Assembly (NCBI GenBank): GCA_037893225.1
Contig: JAZGUH010000525.1
Coordinates: 806,001-870,000 of the forward strand
Direction: 5' to 3'
Length of the DNA stretch: 64,000 nt
Source: Hippasteria phrygiana
Taxonomy: Eukaryota > Echinodermata > Asteroidea > Valvatida > Goniasteridae
Below the pieces are notes generated by a model. That model was not told the origin of the DNA and searched no databases. It saw only the letters and a list, made by a program, of their open reading frames with translations. Below, piece after piece: positions 1 through 11,356 of this stretch; within the stretch, counting starts at the first letter, position 1, and the number at the start of each line of letters is the position of its first letter. A program made the position numbers and the translations under genes.

Positions 1-9
1 CGGGAAGAA

Positions 10-15
10 AATAAA
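10..15 (+). promoter_or_regulatory. AATAAA hexamer, recurring in every monomer (also 198-203)
   Basis: Nearly every monomer has AATAAA on the plus strand at offsets 10-15 and, in most types, 198-203. e-type monomers add a third at 202-207. TATATAAG-bearing and AATCGACGG monomers differ at the second site. The complement TTTATT is not in the consensus. These match the eukaryotic polyadenylation signal by sequence; no evidence of use can be seen here. Confidence 0.3.
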
Positions 16-73
16 CATTGCGAGGTTTGAATTTTCTCCACAAGTGTTAACTCTAAGAAGCCGCCGATAATTG

Positions 74-105
74 CAACATGTAGCGCCAGATCTAAGCTAT
101 CCATA
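74..105 (+). other. Near-invariant segment 1 of the monomer (BglII site, ACATGT)
   Basis: Offsets 74-105 contain ACATGT (76-81), GCGCC (83-87), AGATCT (88-93) and AGCT (95-98). Across the monomers I read, I saw only one change inside it (offset 94, at 56,670). The flanking offset 73 is changed in two related monomers (769 and 3,319), and offset 106 in c-type monomers. This contrasts with neighbouring stretches, which carry several common variants. A BglII digest should therefore give a near-complete 232-bp ladder. Confidence 0.7.
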
Positions 106-130
106 CATGTCAAAATTACTGAATTTGGTT

Positions 131-151
131 GATATTTCATGCAATTATGAA
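131..151 (+). other. Near-invariant segment 2 with a 5-bp dyad (136-151)
   Basis: The segment contains TTCAT-GCAATT-ATGAA, a perfect 5-bp inverted repeat around a 6-base spacer. I found no variant in offsets 131-151 in any monomer read. Just outside it there are private changes at 593 and 3,605 and the GAAGGAG marker at offset 152. It may be a protein-binding or cruciform-prone site, but that is inference from conservation and symmetry alone. Confidence 0.6.
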
Positions 152-431
152 TGAGTAAAGCAAGTCCATACACCAGGGAATTTGACATGCATGGAGCAAT
201 AAATAGACGGTAACATGTACACAGATGTTGGCCGGAAAGAAAATAAACATTGCGAGGTTTGAATGTTCTCCACAAGTTTTAACTCTAAGAAGCCGCCGGT
301 AATTGCAACATGTAGCGCCAGATCTAAGCTATCCATACATGTCAAAATTACTGAATTTGGTTGATATTTCATGCAATTATGAATGAGTAAAGCAAGTCCA
401 TACCCCAGGGAATTTGACAGGCATGGAGCAA

Positions 432-439
432 TATATAAG
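432..439 (+). promoter_or_regulatory. TATATAAG, TATA-box-like variant (8 copies, region I and boundary)
   Basis: In one monomer type CAATAAATA is replaced by CAATATATAAGAGG, creating TATATAAG. Copies start at 432, 6227, 11324, 14799, 16653, 20360, 21982 and 23374. None lies beyond 23.4 kb. Promoter activity is not supported by anything else in the sequence; a chance match in AT-rich DNA is likely. Confidence 0.25.
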
Positions 440-464
440 AGGTAATCTGCACACAGATGTTGGC

Positions 465-1392
465 CGGAAAGAAAATAAACATTGCGAGGTTTGAATGTTC
501 TCCACAAGTTTTAACTCTAAGAAGCCGCCGATAATTGCAACATGTAGCGCCAGATCTAAGCTATCCATACATGTCAAAATTACTGAATTTGGATGATATT
601 TCATGCAATTATGAATGAGTAAAGCAAGTCCATACCCCAGGGAATTTGACAGGCATGGAGCAATAAATAAAAGGTAATCTGCACACAGATGGTGGCCGGG
701 AAGAAAATAAACATTGCGAGGTTTGAATTTTCTCCACAAGTGTTAACTCTAAGAAGCCGCCGATAATTACAACATGTAGCGCCAGATCTAAGCTATCCAT
801 ACATGTCAAAATTACTGAATTTGGTTGATATTTCATGCAATTATGAATGAGTAAAGCAAGTCCATACCCCAGGGAATTTGACAGGCATGGAGCAATAAAT
901 AGAAGGTAATATGCACACAGATGGTGGCCGGGAAGAAAATAAACATTGCGAGGTTTGAATTTTCTCCACAAGTGTTAACTCTAAGAAGCCGCCGATAATT
1001 GCAACATGTAGCGCCAGATCTAAGCTATCCATACATGTCAAAATTACTGAATTTGGTTGATATTTCATGCAATTATGAATGAGTAAAGCAAGTCCATACC
1101 CCAGGGAATTTGACAGGCATGGAGCAATAAATAAAAGGTAATCTGCACACAGATGGTGGCCGGGAAGAAAATAAACATTGCGAGGTTTGAATTTTCTCCA
1201 CAAGTGTTAACTCTAAGAAGCCGCCGATAATTGCAACATGTAGCGCCAGATCTAAGCTATCCATACATGTCAAAATTACTGAATTTGGTTGATATTTCAT
1301 GCAATTATGAATGAGTAAAGCAAGTCCATACACCAGGGAATTTGACATGCATGGAGCAATAAATAGACGGTAACATGTACACAGATGTTGGC
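465..1392 (+). repeat. Four-monomer block m3-m6, first copy (second at 3,015-3,942)
   Basis: m3-m6 and m14-m17 show the same order of types 2,550 bp apart (11 monomers, two of them 231 bp). A rare marker, ATAATTACAAC instead of ATAATTGCAAC, occurs only in m4 (761-770) and m15 (3,311-3,320). This marks the two blocks as copies of one ancestor. A few private changes separate them, for example GGATG at 591-595 in the first copy, and GACAGGAATGG near 3,200 and CGTTG at 3,605-3,609 in the second. The 11-monomer spacing equals the HOR period that dominates region II. Confidence 0.8.
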
Positions 1393-2088
1393 CGGAAAGA
1401 AAATAAACATTGCGAGGTTTGAATGTTCTCCACAAGTTTTAACTCTAAGAAGCCGCCGGTAATTGCAACATGTAGCGCCAGATCTAAGCTATCCATACAT
1501 GTCAAAATTACTGAATTTGGTTGATATTTCATGCAATTATGAATGAGTAAAGCAAGTCCATACCCCAGGGAATTTGACAGGCATGGAGCAATAAATAAAA
1601 GGTAATCTGCACACAGATGGTGGCCGGGAAGAAAATAAACATTGCGAGGTTTGAATTTTCTCCACAAGTGTTAACTCTAAGAAGCCGCCGATAATTGCAA
1701 CATGTAGCGCCAGATCTAAGCTATCCATACATGTCAAAATTACTGAATTTGGTTGATATTTCATGCAATTATGAATGAGTAAAGCAAGTCCATACACCAG
1801 GGAATTTGACATGCATGGAGCAATAAATAGACGGTAATATGTACACAGATGTTGGCCGGAAAGAAAATAAACATTGCGAGGTTTGAATTTTATCCACAAG
1901 TTTTAACTCTAGGAAGCCGCCAATGATTGCAACATGTAGCGCCAGATCTAAGCTATCCATACATGTCAAAATTACTGTATTTGGTTGATATTTCATGCAA
2001 TTATGAATGAGTAGAGCAAGTCCATACCCCAGGGAATTTGACAGGCATGGAGCAATAAATAGAAGGTAATATGCACACAGATGTTGGC

Positions 2089-3014
2089 CGGAAAGAAAAT
2101 AAACATTGCGAGGTTTGAATTTTCTCCACAAGTGTTAACTCTAAGAAGCCGCCGATAATTGCAACATGTAGCGCCAGATCTAAGCTATCCATACATGTCA
2201 AAATTACTGAATTTGGTTGATATTTCATGCAATTATGAATGAGTAAAGCAAGTCATACCCTAGGGAATTTGACATGCATGGAGCAATAAATAGACGGTAA
2301 CATGTACACAGATGTTGGCCGGGAAGAAAATAAACATTGCGAGGTTTGAATTTTCTCCACAAGTGTTAATTCTAAGAAGCCGCCGATAATTGCAACATGT
2401 AGCGCCAGATCTAAGCTATCCATACATGTCAAAATTACTGAATTTGGTTGATATTTCATGCAATTATGAATGAGTAAAGCAAGTCCATACCCCAGGGAAT
2501 TTGACAGGCATGGAGCAATAAATAGAAGGTAATATGCACACAGATGGTGGCCGGAAAGAAAATAAACATTGCGAGGTTTGAATTTTCTCCACACGTTTTA
2601 ACTCTAAGAAGCCGCCGATAATTGCAACATGTAGCGCCAGATCTAAGCTATCCATACATGTAAAAATTACTGAATTTGGTTGATATTTCATGCAATTATG
2701 AATGAGTAAAGCAAGTCCATACCCCAGGGAATTTGACAGGCATGGAGCAATAAATAAAAGGTAATCTGCACACAGATGGTGGCCGGGAAGAAAATAAACA
2801 TTGCGAGGTTTGAATTTTCTCCACAAGTGTTAACTCTAAGAAGCCGCCGATAATTGCAACATGTAGCGCCAGATCTAAGCTATCCATACATGTCAAAATT
2901 ACTGAATTTGGTTGATATTTCATGCAATTATGAATGAGTAAATCAAGTCATACCCCAGGGAATTTGACATGCATGGAGCAATAAATAGACGGTAACATGT
3001 ACACAGATGTTGGC
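2089..3014 (+). repeat. A-x-y-B cassette, first copy (926 bp)
   Basis: The order is A (2,089-2,319, 231 bp), x (2,320-2,551), y (2,552-2,783) and B (2,784-3,014, 231 bp). The same four-monomer order recurs at 4,407-5,332, 6,492-7,417, 7,882-8,807, 9,504-10,429, 11,357-12,282, 12,979-13,904, 16,918-17,843 and 20,625-21,550. A five-monomer form with one extra monomer lies at 15,064-16,221. The cassette is the most conserved multi-monomer word in region I, while the monomers between copies vary in number. Confidence 0.88.
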
Positions 3015-3942
3015 CGGGAAGAAAATAAACATTGCGAGGTTTGAATGTTCTCCACAAGTTTTAACTCTAAGAAGCCGCCGATAATTGCAACATGTAGCGC
3101 CAGATCTAAGCTATCCATACATGTCAAAATTACTGAATTTGGTTGATATTTCATGCAATTATGAATGAGTAAAGCAAGTCCATACCCCAGGGAATTTGAC
3201 AGGAATGGAGCAATAAATAAAAGGTAATCTGCACACAGATGGTGGCCGGGAAGAAAATAAACATTGCGAGGTTTGAATTTTCTCCACAAGTGTTAACTCT
3301 AAGAAGCCGCCGATAATTACAACATGTAGCGCCAGATCTAAGCTATCCATACATGTCAAAATTACTGAATTTGGTTGATATTTCATGCAATTATGAATGA
3401 GTAAAGCAAGTCCATACCCCAGGGAATTTGACAGGCATGGAGCAATAAATAGAAGGTAATATGCACACAGATGGTGGCCGGGAAGAAAATAAACATTGCG
3501 AGGTTTGAATTTTCTCCACAAGTGTTAACTCTAAGAAGCCGCCGATAATTGCAACATGTAGCGCCAGATCTAAGCTATCCATACATGTCAAAATTACTGA
3601 ATTTCGTTGATATTTCATGCAATTATGAATGAGTAAAGCAAGTCCATACCCCAGGGAATTTGACAGGCATGGAGCAATAAATAAAAGGTAATCTGCACAC
3701 AGATGGTGGCCGGGAAGAAAATAAACATTGCGAGGTTTGAATTTTCTCCACAAGTGTTAACTCTACGAAGCCGCCGATAATTGCAACATGTAGCGCCAGA
3801 TCTAAGCTATCCATACATGTCAAAATTACTGAATTTGGTTGATATTTCATGCAATTATGAATGAGTAAAGCAAGTCCATACACCAGGGAATTTGACATGC
3901 ATGGAGCAATAAATAGACGGTAACATGTACACAGATGTTGGC
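3015..3942 (+). repeat. Four-monomer block m14-m17, second copy of 465-1,392
   Basis: This block carries the rare ATAATTACAAC marker at 3,311-3,320, shared only with 761-770. The first half of m14 is CGGGAAG plus GAATGTTC, unlike the CGGAAAG start of m3, so the left breakpoint of the duplication probably lies inside this monomer. Confidence 0.75.
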
Positions 3943-4174
3943 CGGAAAGAAAATAAACATTGCGAGGTTTGAATGTTCTCCACAAGTTTTAACTCTAAGA
4001 AGCCGCCGGTAATTGCAACATGTAGCGCCAGATCTAAGCTATCCATACATGTCAAAATTACTGAATTTGGTTGATATTTCATGCAATTATGAATGAGTAA
4101 AGCAAGTCCATACACCAGGGAATTTGACATGCATGGAGCAATAAATAGACGGTAATATGTACACAGATGTTGGC
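3943..4174 (+). repeat. Hybrid monomer m18 (m7 first half, m8 second half)
   Basis: The first half (GAATGTTC, CCGGTAATT) matches m7 (1,393-1,624). The second half (ACACCAG, GACATGC, TAGACGGTAATATG) matches m8 (1,625-1,856). Neighbours on each side match m6 and m9, so one monomer was lost by exchange inside the unit, between the CCGG(T)AATT site and the ACACCAG site. The same hybrid is found at 9,040-9,271 and 12,515-12,746, carried along by later duplications. Confidence 0.82.
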
Positions 4175-7100
4175 CGGAAAGAAAATAAACATTGCGAGGT
4201 TTGAATTTTATCCACAAGTTTTAACTCTAGGAAGCCGCCAATGATTGCAACATGTAGCGCCAGATCTAAGCTATCCATACATGTCAAAATTACTGTATTT
4301 GGTTGATATTTCATGCAATTATGAATGAGTAGAGCAAGTCCATACCCCAGGGAATTTGACAGGCATGGAGCAATAAATAGAAGGTAATATGCACACAGAT
4401 GTTGGCCGGAAAGAAAATAAACATTGCGAGGTTTGAATTTTCTCCACAAGTGTTAACTCTAAGAAGCCGCCGATAATTGCAACATGTAGCGCCAGATCTA
4501 AGCTATCCATACATGTCAAAATTACTGAATTTGGTTGATATTTCATGCAATTATGAATGAGTAAAGCAAGTCATACCCTAGGGAATTTGACATGCATGGA
4601 GCAATAAATAGACGGTAACATGTACACAGATGTTGGCCGGGAAGAAAATAAACATTGCGAGGTTTGAATTTTCTCCACAAGTGTTAATTCTAAGAAGCCG
4701 CCGATAATTGCAACATGTAGCGCCAGATCTAAGCTATCCATACATGTCAAAATTACTGAATTTGGTTGATATTTCATGCAATTATGAATGAGTAAAGCAA
4801 GTCCATACCCCAGGGAATTTGACAGGCATGGAGCAATAAATAGAAGGTAATATGCACACAGATGGTGGCCGGAAAGAAAATAAACATTGCGAGGTTTGAA
4901 TTTTCTCCACACGTTTTAACTCTAAGAAGCCGCCGATAATTGCAACATGTAGCGCCAGATCTAAGCTATCCATACATGTAAAAATTACTGAATTTGGTTG
5001 ATATTTCATGCAATTATGAATGAGTAAAGCAAGTCCATACCCCAGGGAATTTGACAGGCATGGAGCAATAAATAAAAGGTAATCTGCACACAGATGGTGG
5101 CCGGGAAGAAAATAAACATTGCGAGGTTTGAATTTTCTCCACAAGTGTTAACTCTAAGAAGCCGCCGATAATTGCAACATGTAGCGCCAGATCTAAGCTA
5201 TCCATACATGTCAAAATTACTGAATTTGGTTGATATTTCATGCAATTATGAATGAGTAAATCAAGTCATACCCCAGGGAATTTGACATGCATGGAGCAAT
5301 AAATAGACGGTAACATGTACACAGATGTTGGCCGGGAAGAAAATAAACATTGCGAGGTTTGAATTTTCTCCACAAGTGTTAATTCTAAGAAGCCGCCGAT
5401 AATTGCAACATGTAGCGCCAGATCTAAGCTATCCATACATGTCAAAATTACTGAATTTGGTTGATATTTCATGCAATTATGAATGAGTAAAGCAAGTCCA
5501 TACCCCAGGGAATTTGACAGGCATGGAGCAATAAATAAAAGGTAATCTGCACACAGATGGTGGCCGGGAAGAAAATAAACATTGCGAGGTTTGAATTTTC
5601 TCCACAAGTGTTAGCTCTAAGAAGCCGCCGATAATTGCAACATGTAGCGCCAGATCTAAGCTATCCATACATGTCAAAATTACTGAATTTGGTTGATATT
5701 TCATGCAATTATGAATGAGTAAATCAAGTCATACCCCAGGGAATTTGACATGCATGGAGCAATAAATAGACGGTAACATGTACACAGATGTTGGCCGGGA
5801 AGAAAATAAACATTGCGAGGTTTGAATTTTCTCCACAAGTGTTAATTCTAAGAAGCCGCCGATAATTGCAACATGTAGCGCCAGATCTAAGCTATCCATA
5901 CATGTCAAAATTACTGAATTTGGTTGATATTTCATGCAATTATGAATGAGTAAAGCAAGTCCATACCCCAGGGAATTTGACAAGCATGGAGCAATAAATA
6001 GAAGGTAATATGCACACAGATGTTGGCCGGAAAGAAAATAAACATTGCGAGGTTTGAATTTTCTCCACAAGTTTTAACTCTAAGAAGCCGCCGATAATTG
6101 CAACATGTAGCGCCAGATCTAAGCTATCCATACATGTCAAAATTACTGAATTTGGTTGATATTTCATGCAATTATGAATGAGTAAAGCAAGTCCATACCC
6201 CAGGGAATTTGACAGGCATGGAGCAATATATAAGAGGTAATCTGCACACAGATGGTGGCCGGGAAGAAAATAAACATTGCGAGGTTTGAATTTTCTCCAC
6301 AAGTGTTAACTCTAAGAAGCCGCCGATAATTGCAACATGTAGCGCCAGATCTAAGCTATCCATACATGTCAAAATTACTGAATTTGGTTGATATTTCATG
6401 CAATTATGAATGAATAAAGCAAGTCCATACCCCAGGGAATTTGACAGGCATGGAGCAATAAATAAAAGGTAATCTGCACACAGATGGTGGCCGGGAAGAA
6501 AATAAACATTGCGAGGTTTGAATTTTCTCCACAAGTGTTAAATCTAAGAAGCCGCCGATAATTGCAACATGTAGCGCCAGATCTAAGCTATCCATACATG
6601 TCAAAATTACTGAATTTGGTTGATATTTCATGCAATTATGAATGAGTAAAGCAAGTCATACCCTAGGGAATTTGACATGCATGGAGCAATAAATAGACGG
6701 TAACATGTACACAGATGTTGGCCGGGAAGAAAATAAACATTGCGAGGTTTGAATTTTCTCCACAAGTGTTAATTCTATGAAGCCGCCGATAATTGCAACA
6801 TGTAGCGCCAGATCTAAGCTATCCATACATGTCAAAATTACTGAATTTGGTTGATATTTCATGCAATTATGAATGAGTAAAGCAAGTCCATACCCCAGGG
6901 AATTTGACAGGCATGGAGCAATAAATAGAAGGTAATATGCACACAGATGGTGGCCGGAAAGAAAATAAACATTGCGAGGTTTGAATTTTCTCCACACGTT
7001 TTAACTCTAAGAAGCCGCCGATAATTGCAACATGTAGCGCCAGATCTAAGCTATCCATACATGTAAAAATTACTGAATTTGGTTGATATTTCATGCAATT

Positions 7101-7649
7101 ATGAATGAGTAAAGCAAGTCCATACCCCAGGGAATTTGACAGGCATGGAGCAATAAATAAAAGGTAATCTGCACACAGATGGTGGCCGGGAAGAAAATAA
7201 ACATTGCGAGGTTTGAATTTTCTCCACAAGTGTTAACTCTAAGAAGCCGCCGATAATTGCAACATGTAGCGCCAGATCTAAGCTATCCATACATGTAAAA
7301 ATTACTGAATTTGGTTGATATTTCATGCAATTATGAATGAGTAAATCAAGTCATACCCCAGGGAATTTGACATGCATGGAGCAATAAATAGACGGTAACA
7401 TGTACACAGATGTTGGCCGGGAAGAAAATAAACATTGCGAGGTTTGAATTTTCTCCACAAGTGTTAATTCTAAGAAGCCGCCGATAATTGCAACATGTAG
7501 CGCCAGATCTAAGCTATCCATACATGTCAAAATTACTGAATTTGGTTGATATTTCATGCAATTATGAATGAGTAAAGCAAGTCCATACCCCAGGGAATTT
7601 GACAAGCATGGAGCAATAAATAGAAGGTAATATGCACACAGATGGTGGC

Positions 7650-7881
7650 CGGAAAGAAAATAAACATTGCGAGGTTTGAATTTTCTCCACACGTTTTAAC
7701 TCTAAGAAGCCGCCGATAATTGCAACATGTAGCGCCAGATCTAAGCTATCCATACATGTCAAAATTACTGAATTTGGTTGATATTTCATGCAATTATGAA
7801 TGAATAAAGCAAGTCCATACCCCAGGGAATTTGACAGGCATGGAGCAATAAATAAAAGGTAATCTGCACACAGATGGTGGC
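7650..7881 (+). repeat. Hybrid monomer m34 (y first half, m28-type second half)
   Basis: CACACGTTTT in the first half is a y-type marker, but TGTCAAAATT follows instead of TGTAAAAATT. The second half has GAATGAATAAAGC and AATAAAAGG, as in m28 (6,260-6,491). The switch lies between the CACACG site and the TGT(A/C)AAAATT site. Confidence 0.75.
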
Positions 7882-10800
7882 CGGGAAGAAAATAAACATT
7901 GCGAGGTTTGAATTTTCTCCACAAGTGTTAAATCTAAGAAGCCGCCGATAATTGCAACATGTAGCGCCAGATCTAAGCTATCCATACATGTCAAAATTAC
8001 TGAATTTGGTTGATATTTCATGCAATTATGAATGAGTAAAGCAAGTCATACCCTAGGGAATTTGACATGCATGGAGCAATAAATAGACGGTAACATGTAC
8101 ACAGATGTTGGCCGGGAAGAAAATAAACATTGCGAGGTTTGAATTTTCTCCACAAGTGTTAATTCTAAGAAGCCGCCGATAATTGCAACATGTAGCGCCA
8201 GATCTAAGCTATCCATACATGTCAAAATTACTGAATTTGGTTGATATTTCATGCAATTATGAATGAGTAAAGCAAGTCCATACCCCAGGGAATTTGACAG
8301 GCATGGAGCAATAAATAGAAGGTAATATGCACACAGATGGTGGCCGGAAAGAAAATAAACATTGCGAGGTTTGAATTTTCTCCACACGTTTTAACTCTAA
8401 GAAGCCGCCGATAATTGCAACATGTAGCGCCAGATCTAAGCTATCCATACATGTAAAAATTACTGAATTTGGTTGATATTTCATGCAATTATGAATGAGT
8501 AAAGCAAGTCCATACCCCAGGGAATTTGACAGGCATGGAGCAATAAATAAAAGGTAATCTGCACACAGATGGTGGCCGGGAAGAAAATAAACATTGCGAG
8601 GTTTGAATTTTCTCCACAAGTGTTAACTCTAAGAAGCCGCCGATAATTGCAACATGTAGCGCCAGATCTAAGCTATCCATACATGTCAAAATTACTGAAT
8701 TTGGTTGATATTTCATGCAATTATGAATGAGTAAATCAAGTCATACCCCAGGGAATTTGACAGGCATGGAGCAATAAATAGACGGTAACATGTACACAGA
8801 TGTTGGCCGGGAAGAAAATAAACATTGCGAGGTTTGAATTTTCTCCACAAGTGTTAATTCTAAGAAGCCGCCGATAATTGCAACATGTAGCGCCAGATCT
8901 AAGCTATCCATACATGTCAAAATTACTGAATTTGGTTGATATTTCATGCAATTATGAATGAGTAAAGCAAGTCCATACCCCAGGGAATTTGACAGGCATG
9001 GAGCAATAAATAGAAGGTAATATGCACACAGATGGTGGCCGGAAAGAAAATAAACATTGCGAGGTTTGAATGTTCTCCACAAGTTTTAACTCTAAGAAGC
9101 CGCCGGTAATTGCAACATGTAGCGCCAGATCTAAGCTATCCATACATGTCAAAATTACTGAATTTGGTTGATATTTCATGCAATTATGAATGAGTAAAGC
9201 AAGTCCATACACCAGGGAATTTGACATGCATGGAGCAATAAATAGACGGTAATATGTACACAGATGTTGGCCGGAAAGAAAATAAACATTGCGAGGTTTG
9301 AATTTTATCCACAAGTTTTAACTCTAGGAAGCCGCCAATGATTGCAACATGTAGCGCCAGATCTAAGCTATCCATACATGTCAAAATTACTGTATTTGGT
9401 TGATATTTCATGCAATTATGAATGAGTAGAGCAAGTCCATACCCCAGGGAATTTGACAGGCATGGAGCAATAAATAGAAGGTAATATGCACACAGATGTT
9501 GGCCGGAAAGAAAATAAACATTGCGAGGTTTGAATTTTCTCCACAAGTGTTAACTCTAAGAAGCCGCCGATAATTGCAACATGTAGCGCCAGATCTAAGC
9601 TATCCATACATGTCAAAATTACTGAATTTGGTTGATATTTCATGCAATTATGAATGAGTAAAGCAAGTCATACCCTAGGGAATTTGACATGCATGGAGCA
9701 ATAAATAGACGGTAACATGTACACAGATGTTGGCCGGGAAGAAAATAAACATTGCGAGGTTTGAATTTTCTCCACAAGTGTTAATTCTAAGAAGCCGCCG
9801 ATAATTGCAACATGTAGCGCCAGATCTAAGCTATCCATACATGTCAAAATTACTGAATTTGGTTGATATTTCATGCAATTATGAATGAGTAAAGCAAGTC
9901 CATACCCCAGGGAATTTGACAGGCATGGAGCAATAAATAGAAGGTAATATGCACACAGATGGTGGCCGGAAAGAAAATAAACATTGCGAGGTTTGAATTT
10001 TCTCCACACGTTTTAACTCTAAGAAGCCGCCGATAATTGCAACATGTAGCGCCAGATCTAAGCTATCCATACATGTAAAAATTACTGAATTTGGTTGATA
10101 TTTCATGCAATTATGAATGAGTAAAGCAAGTCCATACCCCAGGGAATTTGACAGGCATGGAGCAATAAATAAAAGGTAATCTGCACACAGATGGTGGCCG
10201 GGAAGAAAATAAACATTGCGAGGTTTGAATTTTCTCCACAAGTGTTAACTCTAAGAAGCCGCCGATAATTGCAACATGTAGCGCCAGATCTAAGCTATCC
10301 ATACATGTCAAAATTACTGAATTTGGTTGATATTTCATGCAATTATGAATGAGTAAATCAAGTCATACCCCAGGGAATTTGACATGCATGGAGCAATAAA
10401 TAGACGGTAACATGTACACAGATGTTGGCCGGGAAGAAAATAAACATTGCGAGGTTTGAATTTTCTCCACAAGTGTTAATTCTAAGAAGCCGCCGATAAT
10501 TGCAACATGTAGCGCCAGATCTAAGCTATCCATACATGTCAAAATTACTGAATTTGGTTGATATTTCATGCAATTATGAATGAGTAAAGCAAGTCCATAC
10601 CCCAGGGAATTTGACAGGCATGGAGCAATAAATAGAAGGTAATATGCACACAGATGGTGGCCGGAAAGAAAATAAACATTGCGAGGTTTGAATTTTCTCC
10701 ACACGTTTTAACTCTAAGAAGCCGCCGATAATTGCAACATGTAGCGCCAGATCTAAGCTATCCATACATGTCAAAATTACTGAATTTGGTTGATATTTCA

Positions 10801-11356
10801 TGCAATTATGAATGAGTAAATCAAGTCATACCCCAGGGAATTTGACATGCATGGAGCAATAAATAGACGGTAACATGTACACAGATGTTGGCCGGGAAGA
10901 AAATAAACATTGCGAGGTTTGAATTTTCTCCACAAGTGTTAATTCTAAGAAGCCGCCGATAATTGCAACATGTAGCGCCAGATCTAAGCTATCCATACAT
11001 GTCAAAATTACTGAATTTGGTTGATATTTCATGCAATTATGAATGAGTAAAGCAAGTCCATACCCCAGGGAATTTGACAAGCATGGAGCAATAAATAGAA
11101 GGTAATATGCACACAGATGTTGGCCGGAAAGAAAATAAACATTGCGAGGTTTGAATTTTCTCCACAAGTTTTAACTCTAAGAAGCCGCCGATAATTGCAA
11201 CATGTAGCGCCAGATCTAAGCTATCCATACATGTCAAAATTACTGAATTTGGTTGATATTTCATGCAATTATGAATGAGTAAAGCAAGTCCATACCCCAG
11301 GGAATTTGACAGGCATGGAGCAATATATAAGAGGTAATCTGCACACAGATGGTGGC
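7882..11356 (+). repeat. 15-monomer tandem duplication, copy 1 (3,475 bp)
   Basis: Monomers m35-m49 match m50-m64 (11,357-14,831) one for one in order, including all five 231-bp monomers and the hybrids at m40 and m47. I found no difference at any diagnostic position compared. The monomer before (m34) and the monomer after the second copy (m65) do not match their counterparts, which fixes the ends to within about one monomer. In order: A, x, y, B, x, m18-type hybrid, TTTTATCC type, A, x, y, B, x, y/B hybrid, x with GACAAGC, and a TATATAAG-bearing type. Confidence 0.87.
10662..10892 (+). repeat. Hybrid monomer m47 (y first half, B second half, 231 bp)
   Basis: CACACGTTTT (y marker) is followed by TGTCAAAATT and the B deletion haplotype AAATCAAGTCATACCCC. 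It is repeated at 14,137-14,367 as part of the 15-monomer duplication. Confidence 0.78.

Larger units (their letters stand above)
1..232 (+). repeat. Reference monomer (m1) of the satellite
   Basis: This monomer serves as a coordinate frame because offset equals window position. Notable elements are AATAAA at 10-15 and 198-203, CCGCCG at 61-66, ACATGT at 76-81 and 105-110, AGATCT at 88-93, and an inverted repeat TTCAT-6 nt-ATGAA at 136-151. The second half is of the ACACCAG / GACATGC / TAGACGG haplotype (type f). Monomer boundaries are a convention; the true replication or recombination unit may be phased differently. Confidence 0.95.

Noticed and set aside
20..35. Pol III B-box-like sequence (GGTTTGAATTT), hinting at a tRNA- or SINE-derived monomer
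   Set aside because: It matches the GGTTCGAATCC consensus at only 8 of 11 positions, lacks the central C, and has no convincing A box at a proper distance upstream. No cloverleaf can be folded around it.
225..245. CENP-B box at the GGCCGGGAAG / GGCCGGAAAG junction
   Set aside because: The CGGG core is present in some monomers, but the required TTCG nine bases upstream and the A three bases upstream are missing (GGTGGC or GTTGGC instead).
2001..2594. Apparent gene pairs of 75 and 113 codons around the 231-bp monomers
   Set aside because: They are the 120-codon frame split by the one-base deletion in A- and B-type monomers, not separate genes.
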